Below are positions 9,028 through 17,212 of a DNA stretch of 53,117 nt, piece after piece. The translations under genes and the position numbers were made by a program. The notes under the pieces are model-generated. The model searched no databases. It was not told the origin of the DNA and worked only from the letters and a program-made list of their open reading frames with translations. This DNA is from Neobacillus sp. OS1-2 (GTDB taxonomy: Bacteria > Bacillota > Bacilli > Bacillales > Cytobacillaceae): the NCBI RefSeq assembly GCF_030915505.1, contig NZ_CP133265.1:4680001-4733117 (forward strand), given 5' to 3'. The stretch's first letter is position 1, and each line of letters opens with the position of its first letter.

Positions 9028-9528
9028 CTATATTAGCTCCCCCAACCGCGAATAGATCTCAACCATTTCCTGCAATTTCATCCTAACTAGCCCGCTTGAT
9101 GACGGTGCGACAAAATCGATTACCCCTGGGACAACTGGCTCGTTCTGCTTCCCCCATGGAACCAGTTTGCGGCCGCTGTATTGCTGGTATACACCCTTCC
9201 CCACGAAACAAACCACCTTAGGCTGATAACGCTCGATTTTGTGCCTTAAAACCTCCCTCCCCTCCCTATACTCTTCCTTCGTAATTTCATCCGCTGCCTT
9301 TGTCGGTCTTGCCACAATATTAGTAAAACCATATCCAATTTCTAAAAGCTTCGTATCTTCAGCGGCCTCATATTTCCGCGGTGTTAACCCTGCTTCAAAT
9401 AAAATCCGCCAAAATCGATTGTTTGGGTTGGCATAATAATGGCCCAGTTCACCCGAGCGGATGCTGGGATTAAAGCCAACAAACAAAATGGCTAAATCCT
9501 TTTTTAAATGATCACTAATTGGTTCCAT
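9028..9528 (-). CDS. mug: mismatch-specific uracil/thymine DNA glycosylase (MUG/TDG family)
   Basis: 166 residues, the family length. The N-terminal motif LFVGFNPSIRSGELGHYYA (GxNP type, the Asn activating water) is followed by NPNNRFWRILFEAGL, GYGFTNIVARPTKAADE, KVVCFVGKGVYQQ and the C-terminal SSSGLVRMKLQEMVE loop that inserts at the mismatch. It removes uracil or thymine from G:U and G:T pairs in base-excision repair. AAGGAG lies seven bases before ATG 9528. A weak hairpin (ATGAAGGAC/GTCCTTCAT, 8951-8993) separates it from the convergent cyclase gene. Confidence 0.92.
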   Translation of the reverse strand: MEPISDHLKKDLAILFVGFNPSIRSGELGHYYANPNNRFWRILFEAGLTPRKYEAAEDTKLLEIGYGFTNIVARPTKAADEITKEEYREGREVLRHKIERYQPKVVCFVGKGVYQQYSGRKLVPWGKQNEPVVPGVIDFVAPSSSGLVRMKLQEMVEIYSRLGELI

Positions 9529-9574
9529 TAAAATTCTCCTTAAATCATTCTATTTTTTTATTTTACCCTAACGA

Positions 9575-9594
9575 TTTCAGATTTTTTTCAGATT
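9575..9594 (+). promoter_or_regulatory. direct repeat, possible response-regulator box
   Basis: TTTCAGATT occurs twice, starting at 9575 and 9586. The 11-base period is typical of sites bound by OmpR-family regulators. It lies about 45 bases upstream of the redox operon. A related TTTCA pair with the same period lies upstream of the neighbouring response-regulator gene, suggesting a shared site. Binding is inferred. Confidence 0.45.
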
Positions 9595-9637
9595 AGCCGA
9601 TTAAACTGCTTGTAAATGAACCAAGGAGGGATTTAAT

Positions 9638-10255
9638 TTGAACAAATATTGGAAAAGGGTCATGATCATGCTTGGTATCGTGCTAACAATGTTATCTCTT
9701 GGTACAAATGCAATCGCTGATGATGGTCATGATGACGACGACGAAAAACATGAGTATTACCAAAAATTCAGTGAGGACGATGACGATGATGACGATGATT
9801 GGGAAGCACCCCAAAATCAAATCATCAACCAGCAGCAGACAGAATTTTGGAATATCTGGTCAAGGGAACCACAAAACAATCCAGATAACCCGTTGCCACT
9901 TGGGGAACCGGGCGAACTGACCGTCAGCTTGAACAATAACGAAACCACCATCTACGTCATTCCGCAAGAAGGCCAATTACTTGTTTCAGCCAAGAAGATA
10001 GCTGAAGTCTTGGGGGCGGAAAGTCAGCTCTATTCACAAAGTAAAATTTCCGTACTAACGAAGGATGGGCTTGAATTAATTGTCAAAGCAGGGTCCAATG
10101 CCGCATTTGAAAACAAGGAAAAAAGCCCGATGCCGATTCAAGCAGCATTCTACGAAAAATCTGTTTATCTTCCTGTTTCCGTTGCGGCAAACGCCCTAGG
10201 TTATCGTGTTACATGGGATGGTAACAAGAAAGCATTAATTTTTCAATCTATCTAA
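9638..10255 (+). CDS. secreted protein with copper amine oxidase N-terminal-like domain and Asp-rich segment
   Basis: 205 residues starting at TTG 9638 with AAGGAGGG upstream. A signal peptide (about residues 1-27, ending TNAIA) is followed by a very acidic linker containing eight consecutive Asp (about residues 47-54). The C-terminal 110 residues resemble the copper amine oxidase N-terminal (stalk) domain found in many secreted Firmicute proteins (LLVSAKKIAEVLGAE, VYLPVSVAANALGYRVTWDG). That domain usually mediates wall association rather than catalysis, and the Asp run could bind cations. First gene of a four-gene unit with ApbE and a haem membrane protein. Confidence 0.78.
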   Translation: MNKYWKRVMIMLGIVLTMLSLGTNAIADDGHDDDDEKHEYYQKFSEDDDDDDDDWEAPQNQIINQQQTEFWNIWSREPQNNPDNPLPLGEPGELTVSLNNNETTIYVIPQEGQLLVSAKKIAEVLGAESQLYSQSKISVLTKDGLELIVKAGSNAAFENKEKSPMPIQAAFYEKSVYLPVSVAANALGYRVTWDGNKKALIFQSI

Positions 10256-10271
10256 AGGAGCGTGAATTAGA

Positions 10272-10520
10272 ATGGCAAAGTCACAAAAATCAAAATGGGT
10301 AATTGGCCTAACAGGTACCGCCCTTACTGCGTTTGTTATCAGCCAAGTGGGTACGCATGATCAGGCTCAGAACTCACAGCCCTTCGAAACAACGATTACC
10401 AAATCCATGAGCAAACAGGAAAAAGAATTCGTACAACTGGATTGGTCGAATTATGACATTAATGGGATTCATTTTTCAAAAGGTGTTGAGCAAAGTGACC
10501 GAAAAACCCGAAGATCTTGA
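10272..10520 (+). CDS. small membrane-anchored hypothetical protein
   Basis: 82 residues: a basic start (MAKSQKSK), one hydrophobic segment (WVIGLTGTALTAFVISQVG, residues 9-27) and an extracytoplasmic tail ending in SDRKTRRS. GGAG stands upstream (10257-10260), 17 bases after the previous stop codon. It lies directly before apbE, where other Bacteria often encode the flavin-accepting partner, but I see no clear ApbE acceptor motif in it. Its role is therefore open. The apbE start overlaps its 3' end by about 26 bases, implying translational coupling. Confidence 0.65.
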   Translation: MAKSQKSKWVIGLTGTALTAFVISQVGTHDQAQNSQPFETTITKSMSKQEKEFVQLDWSNYDINGIHFSKGVEQSDRKTRRS

Positions 10521-11442
10521 TGGATTGGACACGCTATTGATTGCAGCCATGAATACAACTTTTTATTTTGCCGTTACTAGCTGTAAACTGTCAAATTGGA
10601 AAGAAGTCATGGAGGGGTGGGTTCGCCACGTTGAAAAAGAATGGTCACGTTTTCGAACTGGGAATGAACTGGGGCGATTAAACCAATTGGAAGTAGGAAG
10701 GACGATCACTTTGTCTCCGCCATTTATTGATATTATCCAACGAGCGGAGGAATATCGCCGGAAGACAAATGGCCTCTTTTCACCCTATTTACTACCACAA
10801 ATGCAATTTCATGGCTATGAAAACTCCTTTCCTTTCGATACCAGCAGGCTCGTCGACAGTGAGATGCCGCCGGTTTATGAAAACGAGATCACACCTTTTC
10901 AATTTAGTCCAAACACAAATTCAGTCACACGAATCACAGATGGTCTAGTCGATTTGGGTGGGATTGGAAAGGGATATACCGTTCAGGCCGCTGCCCAATG
11001 GTTAAAGCATGTTGGTGAGGCTTCAGCTGGGATGGTTGACGGGGGCGGTGATATTTCGGTATGGTCGGATGGCAGCAAGGAATGGACAATTGGTGTTTCT
11101 CATCCATACCACCAGGAAACGGAAATCGCCCAGCTCCGCTTGAAAAATGGAGGGATCGCTACCTCCAATGTGGTTTATCGAAGCTGGAGCCAAGGAGATG
11201 AAAAGAAGCATCATATTATAGATGGAAGAACCGGTCTGCCCGCAGATAACGATTATATTCAGGCAACAGTTATTGCTGAAAATTGCCTTGATGCAGAGGT
11301 AGGCGCTAAACTGTGCTTGATTGAGAATGATTCAAATATTAAACACCAACTACGTAATCTAGATACCGACTATTCCTTTCTGCTTGTCAATAATCAAGGA
11401 AAATTATTCGCTTTCGAAATGGAGGAACCTACCCATGAGTGA
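10495..11442 (+). CDS. apbE: FAD:protein FMN transferase (ApbE family)
   Basis: ApbE transfers FMN from FAD to Thr/Ser of extracytoplasmic acceptor proteins. Seen here are AAMNTTFYFAVTSC, GNELGRLNQLEVG, VDLGGIGKGYTVQAAAQWL (the DxGGIxKG nucleotide loop), DGGGDISVWSDG, HHIIDGRTGLPA (metal-binding Asp) and LDAEVGAKLCLI. The length of about 315 residues is normal. I prefer GTG 10495, with AAAGGTG nine bases upstream, over ATG 10453. No signal peptide or lipobox is visible, although most ApbE proteins are exported, so export is uncertain. The next gene starts inside its stop codon (ATGAGTGA). Confidence 0.9.
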   Translation: MTEKPEDLDGLDTLLIAAMNTTFYFAVTSCKLSNWKEVMEGWVRHVEKEWSRFRTGNELGRLNQLEVGRTITLSPPFIDIIQRAEEYRRKTNGLFSPYLLPQMQFHGYENSFPFDTSRLVDSEMPPVYENEITPFQFSPNTNSVTRITDGLVDLGGIGKGYTVQAAAQWLKHVGEASAGMVDGGGDISVWSDGSKEWTIGVSHPYHQETEIAQLRLKNGGIATSNVVYRSWSQGDEKKHHIIDGRTGLPADNDYIQATVIAENCLDAEVGAKLCLIENDSNIKHQLRNLDTDYSFLLVNNQGKLFAFEMEEPTHE

Positions 11443-11998
11443 TTTCTTTTCAGTTTGGACCTTAATTCGTGTGTCCGGTTTTTTAGCGTTTTATTTTATG
11501 ACACTCTCGCTTGCAATCGGGCTATTTAGTTCATTTTCAATCATGAAGAAAAAGAAAGCACGGTTCTTATCCTATCATCAGACAAGCGGCTGGTATGGGC
11601 TCTTAACTATTCTTTTTCATATCCTTTTAATCTGGCAGGATCAGTACGTTCCCTATTCCTTAAGGGAGCTATTCGTCCCTTTTATGGCAAAAAATGAACC
11701 ATTGTTCTCCGGACTTGGAACCCTTTCGTTTTACTTATTTTTGATCGTAATTGGTTCCTCTGACTTTTTCATCAAAAAAATGGGAGTAAAAAAGTGGAAA
11801 AAGATTCACTTTGCCGTTATCCCTGCATGGATTTTTATGCTCGTTCACGGACTGGCAATTGGGACAGATTCATCAGAGCCGTGGGCATTATTGATTTACC
11901 TGTTATCCAGTTCCTTTATCCTCGTTCTGCTATTTATGAGGATAGTGGAGTCCATAATGCTTCACCAGCCCATAGGAAGAAATAACACCCACAAATAA
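11435..11998 (+). CDS. ferric-reductase-like haem-binding membrane protein
   Basis: 187 residues with about five or six membrane helices and the His pattern of ferric reductase-like transmembrane domains: SYHQTSGWYGLLTILFHILL in one pair of helices and KIHFAVIPAWIFMLVHGLA in another. These would hold haem b across the membrane. No FAD/NADPH domain is present, so electrons must come from another partner. The start at 11435 overlaps the apbE stop, with GGAGG upstream. With ApbE and two exported proteins it suggests a small transmembrane electron-transfer module. Confidence 0.8.
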   Translation: MSDFFSVWTLIRVSGFLAFYFMTLSLAIGLFSSFSIMKKKKARFLSYHQTSGWYGLLTILFHILLIWQDQYVPYSLRELFVPFMAKNEPLFSGLGTLSFYLFLIVIGSSDFFIKKMGVKKWKKIHFAVIPAWIFMLVHGLAIGTDSSEPWALLIYLLSSSFILVLLFMRIVESIMLHQPIGRNNTHK

Positions 11999-12024
11999 AA
12001 CGACAGCAACCGCTGCCGTTTTAT
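11997..12024. terminator. convergent terminator between redox operon and sensor kinase
   Basis: AAAACGACAGC / GCTGCCGTTTT with an AACC loop. The single mismatch on the plus strand is a G-U pair on the minus strand, so the hairpin is slightly stronger leftward. It lies between the last stop codon of the redox operon and the kinase stop codon. Confidence 0.75.
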
Positions 12025-13259
12025 TTGTTTACAGAGAAAATCACCGTAAGGATTGTTCCGCTTCCTACCGTGCTCTCTGCCTGAATGGTTCCACCATGGG
12101 CGTTAACAATCGTTTGAGCAATCGAAAGCCCCAGGCCCGAACCTCCCTTTCCCCTTGATAAATCCGCCTGATAAAAACGATCAAAAATATACGGTAGATC
12201 ATTTCCTGCGATGCCGCAACCCGTGTCTTCTACGGCTAAGAATATTTTAGAATTGATTGCCTTTAATGATAGGGTTACCTTTCCTTCCTTTGTGTAGCGA
12301 AAGGCATTATCTAGCAAAATATAAAGCAATTGCTGAATTTTCATCTCATCACAGACTATATAAACATCCTTTTGAATCTTTTGATTAAATTGAATAGGAT
12401 TAATCATTTTTCTTGAGAATCTAGTATAGACAGAGGCTGCTAACCTTGATAGATTGACTTCTTTCATTTCTAGCATCCATTCTTTTTTGTCACTCCTCGC
12501 TAACACGAGGAGATTGTTAATGAGATTGCTCATCAGCATTGCTTCTTTTTTAACATCCTCAAGGACTTCTTGTCCAAATGTACTAAGTCGGTCTTTTTCC
12601 TCTCGCATCAACAAATCCACTGAACTATAAAAAATACTGAGCGGCGTCCTCAATTCATGGGAGGCATCGGAAACAAACTTTTCTTGCTTAAGATAGGAAT
12701 TTTTAATTGGTTTCATCGCTTGACCCGCAAAATAATAGCCAAGGAAAGCAAATAGCAGACTAAAGAACAAGGTTAGGATAAAAAGTGTCCAAGTAATATT
12801 TTGAATTAGGTGCTGTTCACCTGTGATATTCATGCCAATAACAACAAAGCCCCGTGAATCCCCATTACTCATGAGTGGTTTCTTCACAAGTAAGAGATGA
12901 TTTTGTTTCCACTCAGTCCTCCATGTGAAGGACTCTCCTTTTGAAGAGATACCTTTTACAACCCAACTTGAAAGGTCCCGGACTGTTTCCTCCCCGTATA
13001 CAAGTTCATCCTGCTGATTAAATACAAAGTAGAATATTCTTCGATTCGGATCAAATTTCAGGCCATGATGATCCCTTTCATCAAGATCCTCGATAAAGTC
13101 CCATTTTTCTTTATTAAAATAAACTTGTAATTCATCTAGTTCCTTCTCATTGATTTCATGTGAAATCAATAGGTAAAGGACACCGATAAAGAGGAGCAGT
13201 AAACAAAGGAGCGATAAGGTATAGAGCAGGGTTAACTTTGTTTTTAGTTGATTAAACAT
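12021..13259 (-). CDS. sensor histidine kinase of a two-component system
   Basis: 412 residues. There are two membrane helices (about 8-31 and 156-178) around an extracytoplasmic sensor of about 125 residues. The HisKA motif SDASHELRTPLSIFYSS (phospho-acceptor His near 205) follows, then the HATPase domain with LLDNAFRYTKEG (N box), VEDTGCGIAGND (G1) and RGKGGSGLGLSIAQTI (G2). No obvious HAMP domain. It overlaps the response-regulator gene by 8 bases and ends against the convergent redox operon, a likely target. The signal is unknown. Confidence 0.93.
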   Translation of the reverse strand: MFNQLKTKLTLLYTLSLLCLLLLFIGVLYLLISHEINEKELDELQVYFNKEKWDFIEDLDERDHHGLKFDPNRRIFYFVFNQQDELVYGEETVRDLSSWVVKGISSKGESFTWRTEWKQNHLLLVKKPLMSNGDSRGFVVIGMNITGEQHLIQNITWTLFILTLFFSLLFAFLGYYFAGQAMKPIKNSYLKQEKFVSDASHELRTPLSIFYSSVDLLMREEKDRLSTFGQEVLEDVKKEAMLMSNLINNLLVLARSDKKEWMLEMKEVNLSRLAASVYTRFSRKMINPIQFNQKIQKDVYIVCDEMKIQQLLYILLDNAFRYTKEGKVTLSLKAINSKIFLAVEDTGCGIAGNDLPYIFDRFYQADLSRGKGGSGLGLSIAQTIVNAHGGTIQAESTVGSGTILTVIFSVNK

Positions 13260-13929
13260 CGTAAGGTCTCACTTTATACCCGATTCCGCGCACATTTTGA
13301 ATAAAGGAAGGTGCTCCAGGCTGGTCAATCTTTTTTCGTACCAATTTTACCAAAGCATCCAAGGCATTTTCCGATACTTCGGTATCATAGCCCCAAAGTC
13401 TTTCAAACAGCACTTCTCTTGTCATGACCTGATGATGATTTCGCATTACTATTTCAATGAACTGGTATTCCTTTTTCGTAAGTTCTATCAAGGAATCATT
13501 TCGTTTTAACTCATGAGTGTTTACATTGAGGGTAAATTCTCCGGCGGTTATCAACTCTTCGAGCGGTTTTTCTTTACGGCGGCCTATGGCCCGAATCCGT
13601 GCTAATAACTCTGTAAATTCGAAGGGTTTGACAATATAATCATCGGCCCCTGAATCAAGTCCTAAAATGATATCCTCATTGGCATCTTTTGCGGTGACAA
13701 ATAATATTCCACTTTGAATTCCTTTTTCACGCAGCCGTTTACAAACCGAAAGCCCATTTTCTCCAGGCAGCATCCAGTCCAAAATAACAACGTCATATGT
13801 AAAGAAACGGGCATTGTCGTAAGCATCCTTTCCATTTTGCACCCAATCCACCCGATGAAACTCTCCTTGCAGTAAGTGGGTCACCAGCCTTCCGAGTTTA
13901 ACATCGTCCTCAGCCAGTAATATGTTCAC
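13252..13929 (-). CDS. OmpR-family response regulator
   Basis: 225 residues. The receiver domain has the acidic pair AEDD (residues 6-9), phospho-acceptor Asp in VVILDWMLPGENG (near 51), the Thr of LFVTAKD, and Lys in VKPFEF. The C-terminal winged helix includes LIELTKKEYQFIEIVMRN and the RKKIDQPGAPSFIQNVRGIGYKV end. Start GTG 13929 with GGGGGGAG upstream. Pairs with the overlapping kinase. A TTTCA pair 11 bases apart lies upstream of it, like the one upstream of the redox operon, suggesting autoregulation. Confidence 0.94.
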   Translation of the reverse strand: MNILLAEDDVKLGRLVTHLLQGEFHRVDWVQNGKDAYDNARFFTYDVVILDWMLPGENGLSVCKRLREKGIQSGILFVTAKDANEDIILGLDSGADDYIVKPFEFTELLARIRAIGRRKEKPLEELITAGEFTLNVNTHELKRNDSLIELTKKEYQFIEIVMRNHHQVMTREVLFERLWGYDTEVSENALDALVKLVRKKIDQPGAPSFIQNVRGIGYKVRPYDV

Positions 13930-13984
13930 GTTCTCCCCCCTTTTTTATAAAAATTCCTATTACTATTATCATAGCAAGCTTAAC

Positions 13985-14000
13985 TGAAAAAGGAGTGAAA
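13985..14000 (-). promoter_or_regulatory. TTTCA direct repeat upstream of the response-regulator gene
   Basis: On the minus strand TTTCA occurs twice with an 11-base period (plus strand TGAAA at 13985 and 13996), about 55 bases before the regulator start. It matches the arrangement at 9575-9594. A shared binding site for this regulator is inferred. Confidence 0.4.
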
Positions 14001-14018
14001 AAACGGTGAACATATCAG

Positions 14019-14603
14019 TTAGTCATGATATATTTCAATTTTATGAAAGGAAGTAATAATCGTAGCTAGCAGACCGACAATGGAAACTATTAGAAGTGAA
14101 TATAATAGCCTTGGATCCTTCAGGAGCAATATCCCAGTTAAGATGATGAATGCGTCAATCACCACCATTATCACTCCCACATTCACCTTTGACCATTTTG
14201 CAAGTAATAAGGCAAGCAAATCCATGCCTCCGGGGCTTATATGATTTCGAAGCATGACACCAACCCCGATGCCAATCAACACAGCCCCAAAAATCACACT
14301 GCTGATAATCGGCAGTTGGACTATTCCATTTAATGGGAGTAGTAATTCAATCATCATTCCCGAAATAATCGCCCCAATCAACCCATTGAAAAAATAAACC
14401 GGATCTGATTTATAGGCAAACATGTATACTGGGATATTTAGCAGGATGAATGTTAAGCCCGCCTTAAAGCCCCATATGTAATTCAGAAGGAGGCTAATCC
14501 CAAATATTCCCCCATTGATTAAATGAAAGGGAAGGATAAAACCGTTAATGCCAACACCAATCATTGTGCTCCCAAATCCAATAATTGCTAATTTTTTCAA
14601 CAT
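14019..14603 (-). CDS. short YitT family membrane protein without DUF2179
   Basis: 194 residues, five or six predicted helices. The YitT patterns GINGFILPFHLINGGIFGIS and LRNHISPGGMDLLALLLAKW are present, but the protein ends (FHKIEIYHD) where the other three YitT proteins here continue into DUF2179. It therefore belongs to the short class of the family. AAGGA lies eight bases before ATG 14603. Its role is unknown. It is followed by a terminator and cwlJ on the same strand further right. Confidence 0.82.
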   Translation of the reverse strand: MLKKLAIIGFGSTMIGVGINGFILPFHLINGGIFGISLLLNYIWGFKAGLTFILLNIPVYMFAYKSDPVYFFNGLIGAIISGMMIELLLPLNGIVQLPIISSVIFGAVLIGIGVGVMLRNHISPGGMDLLALLLAKWSKVNVGVIMVVIDAFIILTGILLLKDPRLLYSLLIVSIVGLLATIITSFHKIEIYHD

Positions 14604-14679
14604 CCCATCATTCCTTGTCCAAATTCTTTATTACTACGTATATGATAAAAGTCGGTGCTTCATTCGATAGGGATGCATA

Positions 14680-14705
14680 AAAATAGGCCGCAAATGCAGC
14701 GACCT
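14680..14705 (-). terminator. terminator after cwlJ
   Basis: On the minus strand AGGTCGC / GCGGCCT with a 7-base loop is followed by ATTTTT. The one non-Watson-Crick pair is U-G on this strand. It lies directly downstream of the cwlJ stop codon. Confidence 0.75.
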
Positions 14706-14712
14706 AAGAAAA

Positions 14713-15141
14713 TTAAAAGGTATTAAAAACATTTGCGCATGTTTCGGCAGTTGGCTGATAAAAGCAATGGCTTTTATGCCTTGCCACAAATGGCTGGTTA
14801 TACCATGTTGCCGGACAATCGCCGGGTGGTTTGAAATACCATAAACTAAATTTCGCCGGCCAGAATCTTTGCCCATCAATTACTTTCCTTGCTAAACGCC
14901 TTTCTGATTCCCTGGGCCTTTGATAAAAGTATCCATGTGTTACTGCTTCAAAGGCATGTGGTTGATGAACCATTTGCGGAATGGTTCGCAATCCCTTAAA
15001 ATCAGAACAGTTGGCGCGAATCCGATTTATTCCTACATTACCGACTAGAAGCATCCCCATTGTTCCTTCCCCTTCAGCTTCTGCCCTAAGTAATCGAGCC
15101 AACAGATCAACATCGGACTTCCTTGCCTTCACTACTGCCAC
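14713..15141 (-). CDS. cwlJ: spore cortex-lytic cell wall hydrolase CwlJ
   Basis: 142 residues, exactly the length of B. subtilis CwlJ, and nearly collinear with it: MAVVKARKSDVDLLARL, LRAEAEGEGTMGMLLVGNVG (catalytic Glu), RIRANCSDFK, FSLWYFKPPGDCPATWYNQP and the CFYQPTAETCANVFNTF end. It degrades cortex peptidoglycan during germination, particularly in response to Ca-dipicolinate. GTG start at 15141 with GGAGG eight bases upstream. Its usual partner gene gerQ is not beside it here. Its own terminator follows. Confidence 0.96.
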   Translation of the reverse strand: MAVVKARKSDVDLLARLLRAEAEGEGTMGMLLVGNVGINRIRANCSDFKGLRTIPQMVHQPHAFEAVTHGYFYQRPRESERRLARKVIDGQRFWPAKFSLWYFKPPGDCPATWYNQPFVARHKSHCFYQPTAETCANVFNTF

Positions 15142-15232
15142 TCATGTCACCTCCATACTTGCTGCCTTATATCTTATTCTAGACGTGGTAGGTGTTGACA
15201 TTGAATTCGAAATATCACATTTTCATCCCACT

Positions 15233-15646
15233 TTAATGAAGGTACTTTTTCCGGGATGCGAACCTTCTTCGATAGACAAACCTCCTCAAGTCGTCATCCT
15301 TTAAATTCCCATCATAAATTAAAAACAGTAACGAGCGAAACTCCGGATACATCTCCATGACGAAAAGGGCGAACTCTTTCCGTTCGCCCTTCAATTTCCG
15401 ATTAAAATCCTCGCCACTCACAATTTCATTCAGCTTCTTTTCATAAAAAGCTTTTGTATCTTCCCATTTTACCTGCCGTTCTTTTAAAATATCACGGGCA
15501 TATTCCGGTAATTGATCAATAACCTTGTCGATGTAGCCTTCTGACCACATCACCATTTTATCTTTTTCAGTAAGTTCAAATACCATGCTCATCAGTTGAA
15601 TGTCGTCTACCTCAGCACTTACTGCATACTTACCTACTTTATTCAT
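15233..15646 (-). CDS. hypothetical protein (137 aa)
   Basis: Soluble, highly charged and probably helical protein (KDKMVMWSEGYIDKVIDQL, KAFYEKKLNEIVSG), with a strongly basic C terminus (RRFVYRRRFASRKKYLH) that could bind nucleic acid. No signal peptide or membrane segment. GAGGTG stands five bases before ATG 15646. It lies between cwlJ and the HtrA gene, all on the same strand, with 90 and 46 bases of spacing. I do not recognise the family. Confidence 0.7.
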   Translation of the reverse strand: MNKVGKYAVSAEVDDIQLMSMVFELTEKDKMVMWSEGYIDKVIDQLPEYARDILKERQVKWEDTKAFYEKKLNEIVSGEDFNRKLKGERKEFALFVMEMYPEFRSLLFLIYDGNLKDDDLRRFVYRRRFASRKKYLH

Positions 15647-15692
15647 TTTTTCACCTCAAGACCAAATTAGGATGGTCTTATTGTACCGCGAA

Positions 15693-17105
15693 TCATGCTC
15701 CCTTATTATTAGTTAATTTAGCGGTTAACGTTACTTTTTTTCCGTCACGATACACATCAAATTTAATCGTGTCACCCGTTTTCACTTTTGTATATAAAAA
15801 TTTTCTTAGTTCTGCTGAATTCGCAATCTCCGTTCCATTCATCGATACAATGACATCCTTGGGCTCGAAACCTGCTTTGGCTGCAGCAGAGTTGGGGTCA
15901 ATGTTCATGACTAACACACCCTTTTTCACATTTTCGGGCATGTTTTGCCAATACATTTGCGGAACTTGGTCTAAGTCAGCAAGTCCTACCCCAAGATAAG
16001 GTCTATCCACTTTTCCACTCTTGATTAATTGGTTAACAATTGGGATAAAATCGTTACTTGGGATCGCAAAGCCTAATCCCTCTACACCACTCTCGGAAAT
16101 TTTCAAGCTGTTAATCCCAATGACCTGGCCTTGTGGGTTTATCAAGGCACCTCCGCTATTTCCAGGATTAATCGCAGCATCTGTCTGAATGACATTCGTA
16201 TCCCAATTACCTGCGGATGTCGATACGGCAATGCTTCGGTCAACCGCACTGACAATTCCTTGTGTCACTGTTCTTGATAAATTTAGTCCCAGCGGATTTC
16301 CAATCGCATATACTTGGTCACCAGGACGGAGTGTGGACGAATCTCCGAAATCTGCCGTAGCTGTAACATATTTTGCATCGATTTTTAAAACAGCTAAATC
16401 CGTTAAGGCATCTGTTCCGACGACCTCAGCAGTTGTCTTTTGACCATCAAATAAGGAAATTTCGAGCTTTGACGCACCTTCAACCACATGGTTGTTGGTG
16501 ACAATATAGGCAATGCTTCCACTTTTTTGAAAAATAACCCCGGATCCTGAACCGGATTCTACACTTTGTGAAGCACTACTATTCCCCCAAGGATCATTAT
16601 TTTGCTGTTGCCTGAAATTGACAACCCCGACAATCGCTTTAGAAATTTTTTCTACGGTATCGGCAATTGAATTAGACGAGGCCATTGTCGGCTGCGCAGA
16701 AACTTGCTTGACAGGGGCTGCTGAATTACTTGTCACTTGGTTTTCGGTATTCTGATTAAAGTTTTTCATATAGTCGGTATGTGGAAGAACGGCTAATGTC
16801 AAAACAGATCCAATCACGCCTGCCGCTAAGGTTGAAACAAAACCCCGACCCTTCCATTTTTTTGTTTCCGGCTGAGTGGATAAACGAGTTTTTTCGTTAA
16901 CAGGTGGGGCAACAACAACTTCCTCTGTCTCCACTCTTTCCTCTATCTCTTCAGATTCGGTTGACCTCGCCATGAAGGTAGCATCCACAGCAGTTGAATT
17001 TTCTTCCATCTGACTGTAATCTTGATTCCTGTTTGTGGTTTCTGTATTTTCTACTGAATCGGGTTGATTTTGTTCGAATTCATGATCATTTTTGAATTCC
17101 ATCAC
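15693..17105 (-). CDS. membrane-anchored HtrA/DegP-type serine protease with PDZ domain
   Basis: 470 residues. An acidic cytoplasmic N terminus of about 80 residues precedes one membrane helix (FVSTLAAGVIGSVLTLAVLP). The trypsin-like domain has the triad His206 (VTNNHVVEGA), Asp236 (LTDLAVLKID) and Ser317 (NPGNSGGALI). A C-terminal PDZ domain follows (about 365-460; GVLVMNIDPNSAAAKAGF). It degrades or refolds damaged exported proteins. Start GTG 17105 (or ATG 17102) after AAAGGAG. Which of the three Bacillus paralogues (HtrA, HtrB, HtrC/YyxA) it matches cannot be told. A TGTTAA repeat lies upstream, and a two-component system is the next unit upstream on the same strand. Confidence 0.93.
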   Translation of the reverse strand: MMEFKNDHEFEQNQPDSVENTETTNRNQDYSQMEENSTAVDATFMARSTESEEIEERVETEEVVVAPPVNEKTRLSTQPETKKWKGRGFVSTLAAGVIGSVLTLAVLPHTDYMKNFNQNTENQVTSNSAAPVKQVSAQPTMASSNSIADTVEKISKAIVGVVNFRQQQNNDPWGNSSASQSVESGSGSGVIFQKSGSIAYIVTNNHVVEGASKLEISLFDGQKTTAEVVGTDALTDLAVLKIDAKYVTATADFGDSSTLRPGDQVYAIGNPLGLNLSRTVTQGIVSAVDRSIAVSTSAGNWDTNVIQTDAAINPGNSGGALINPQGQVIGINSLKISESGVEGLGFAIPSNDFIPIVNQLIKSGKVDRPYLGVGLADLDQVPQMYWQNMPENVKKGVLVMNIDPNSAAAKAGFEPKDVIVSMNGTEIANSAELRKFLYTKVKTGDTIKFDVYRDGKKVTLTAKLTNNKGA

Positions 17106-17146
17106 AATCGATCTCCTTTAAGTTTGTTCTTTATCTTGTCTTTACT

Positions 17147-17187
17147 TTAACCGACAAATCTTAACAAATTATTAACAAACTTTAACG
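17147..17187 (-). promoter_or_regulatory. WalR/PhoP-like direct repeats upstream of the HtrA gene
   Basis: On the minus strand TGTTAA occurs at 17177-17172 and 17166-17161 with exactly five bases between, matching the known WalR consensus TGTWAH-N5-TGTWAH (and close to PhoP boxes). Partial copies (CGTTAA, GGTTAA) flank the pair. It lies about 55-70 bases before the protease start. Which regulator binds is inferred; candidates are WalR or the adjacent OmpR-type regulator. Confidence 0.5.
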
Positions 17188-17212
17188 AGAGTAAGAAATA
17201 TATGAATTAATT

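Noticed and set aside
13990..14058. AAAGGAG then GTG, a 16-codon frame on the plus strand
   Set aside because: Very short, overlaps the end of the short YitT gene, and no promoter or terminator fits it.
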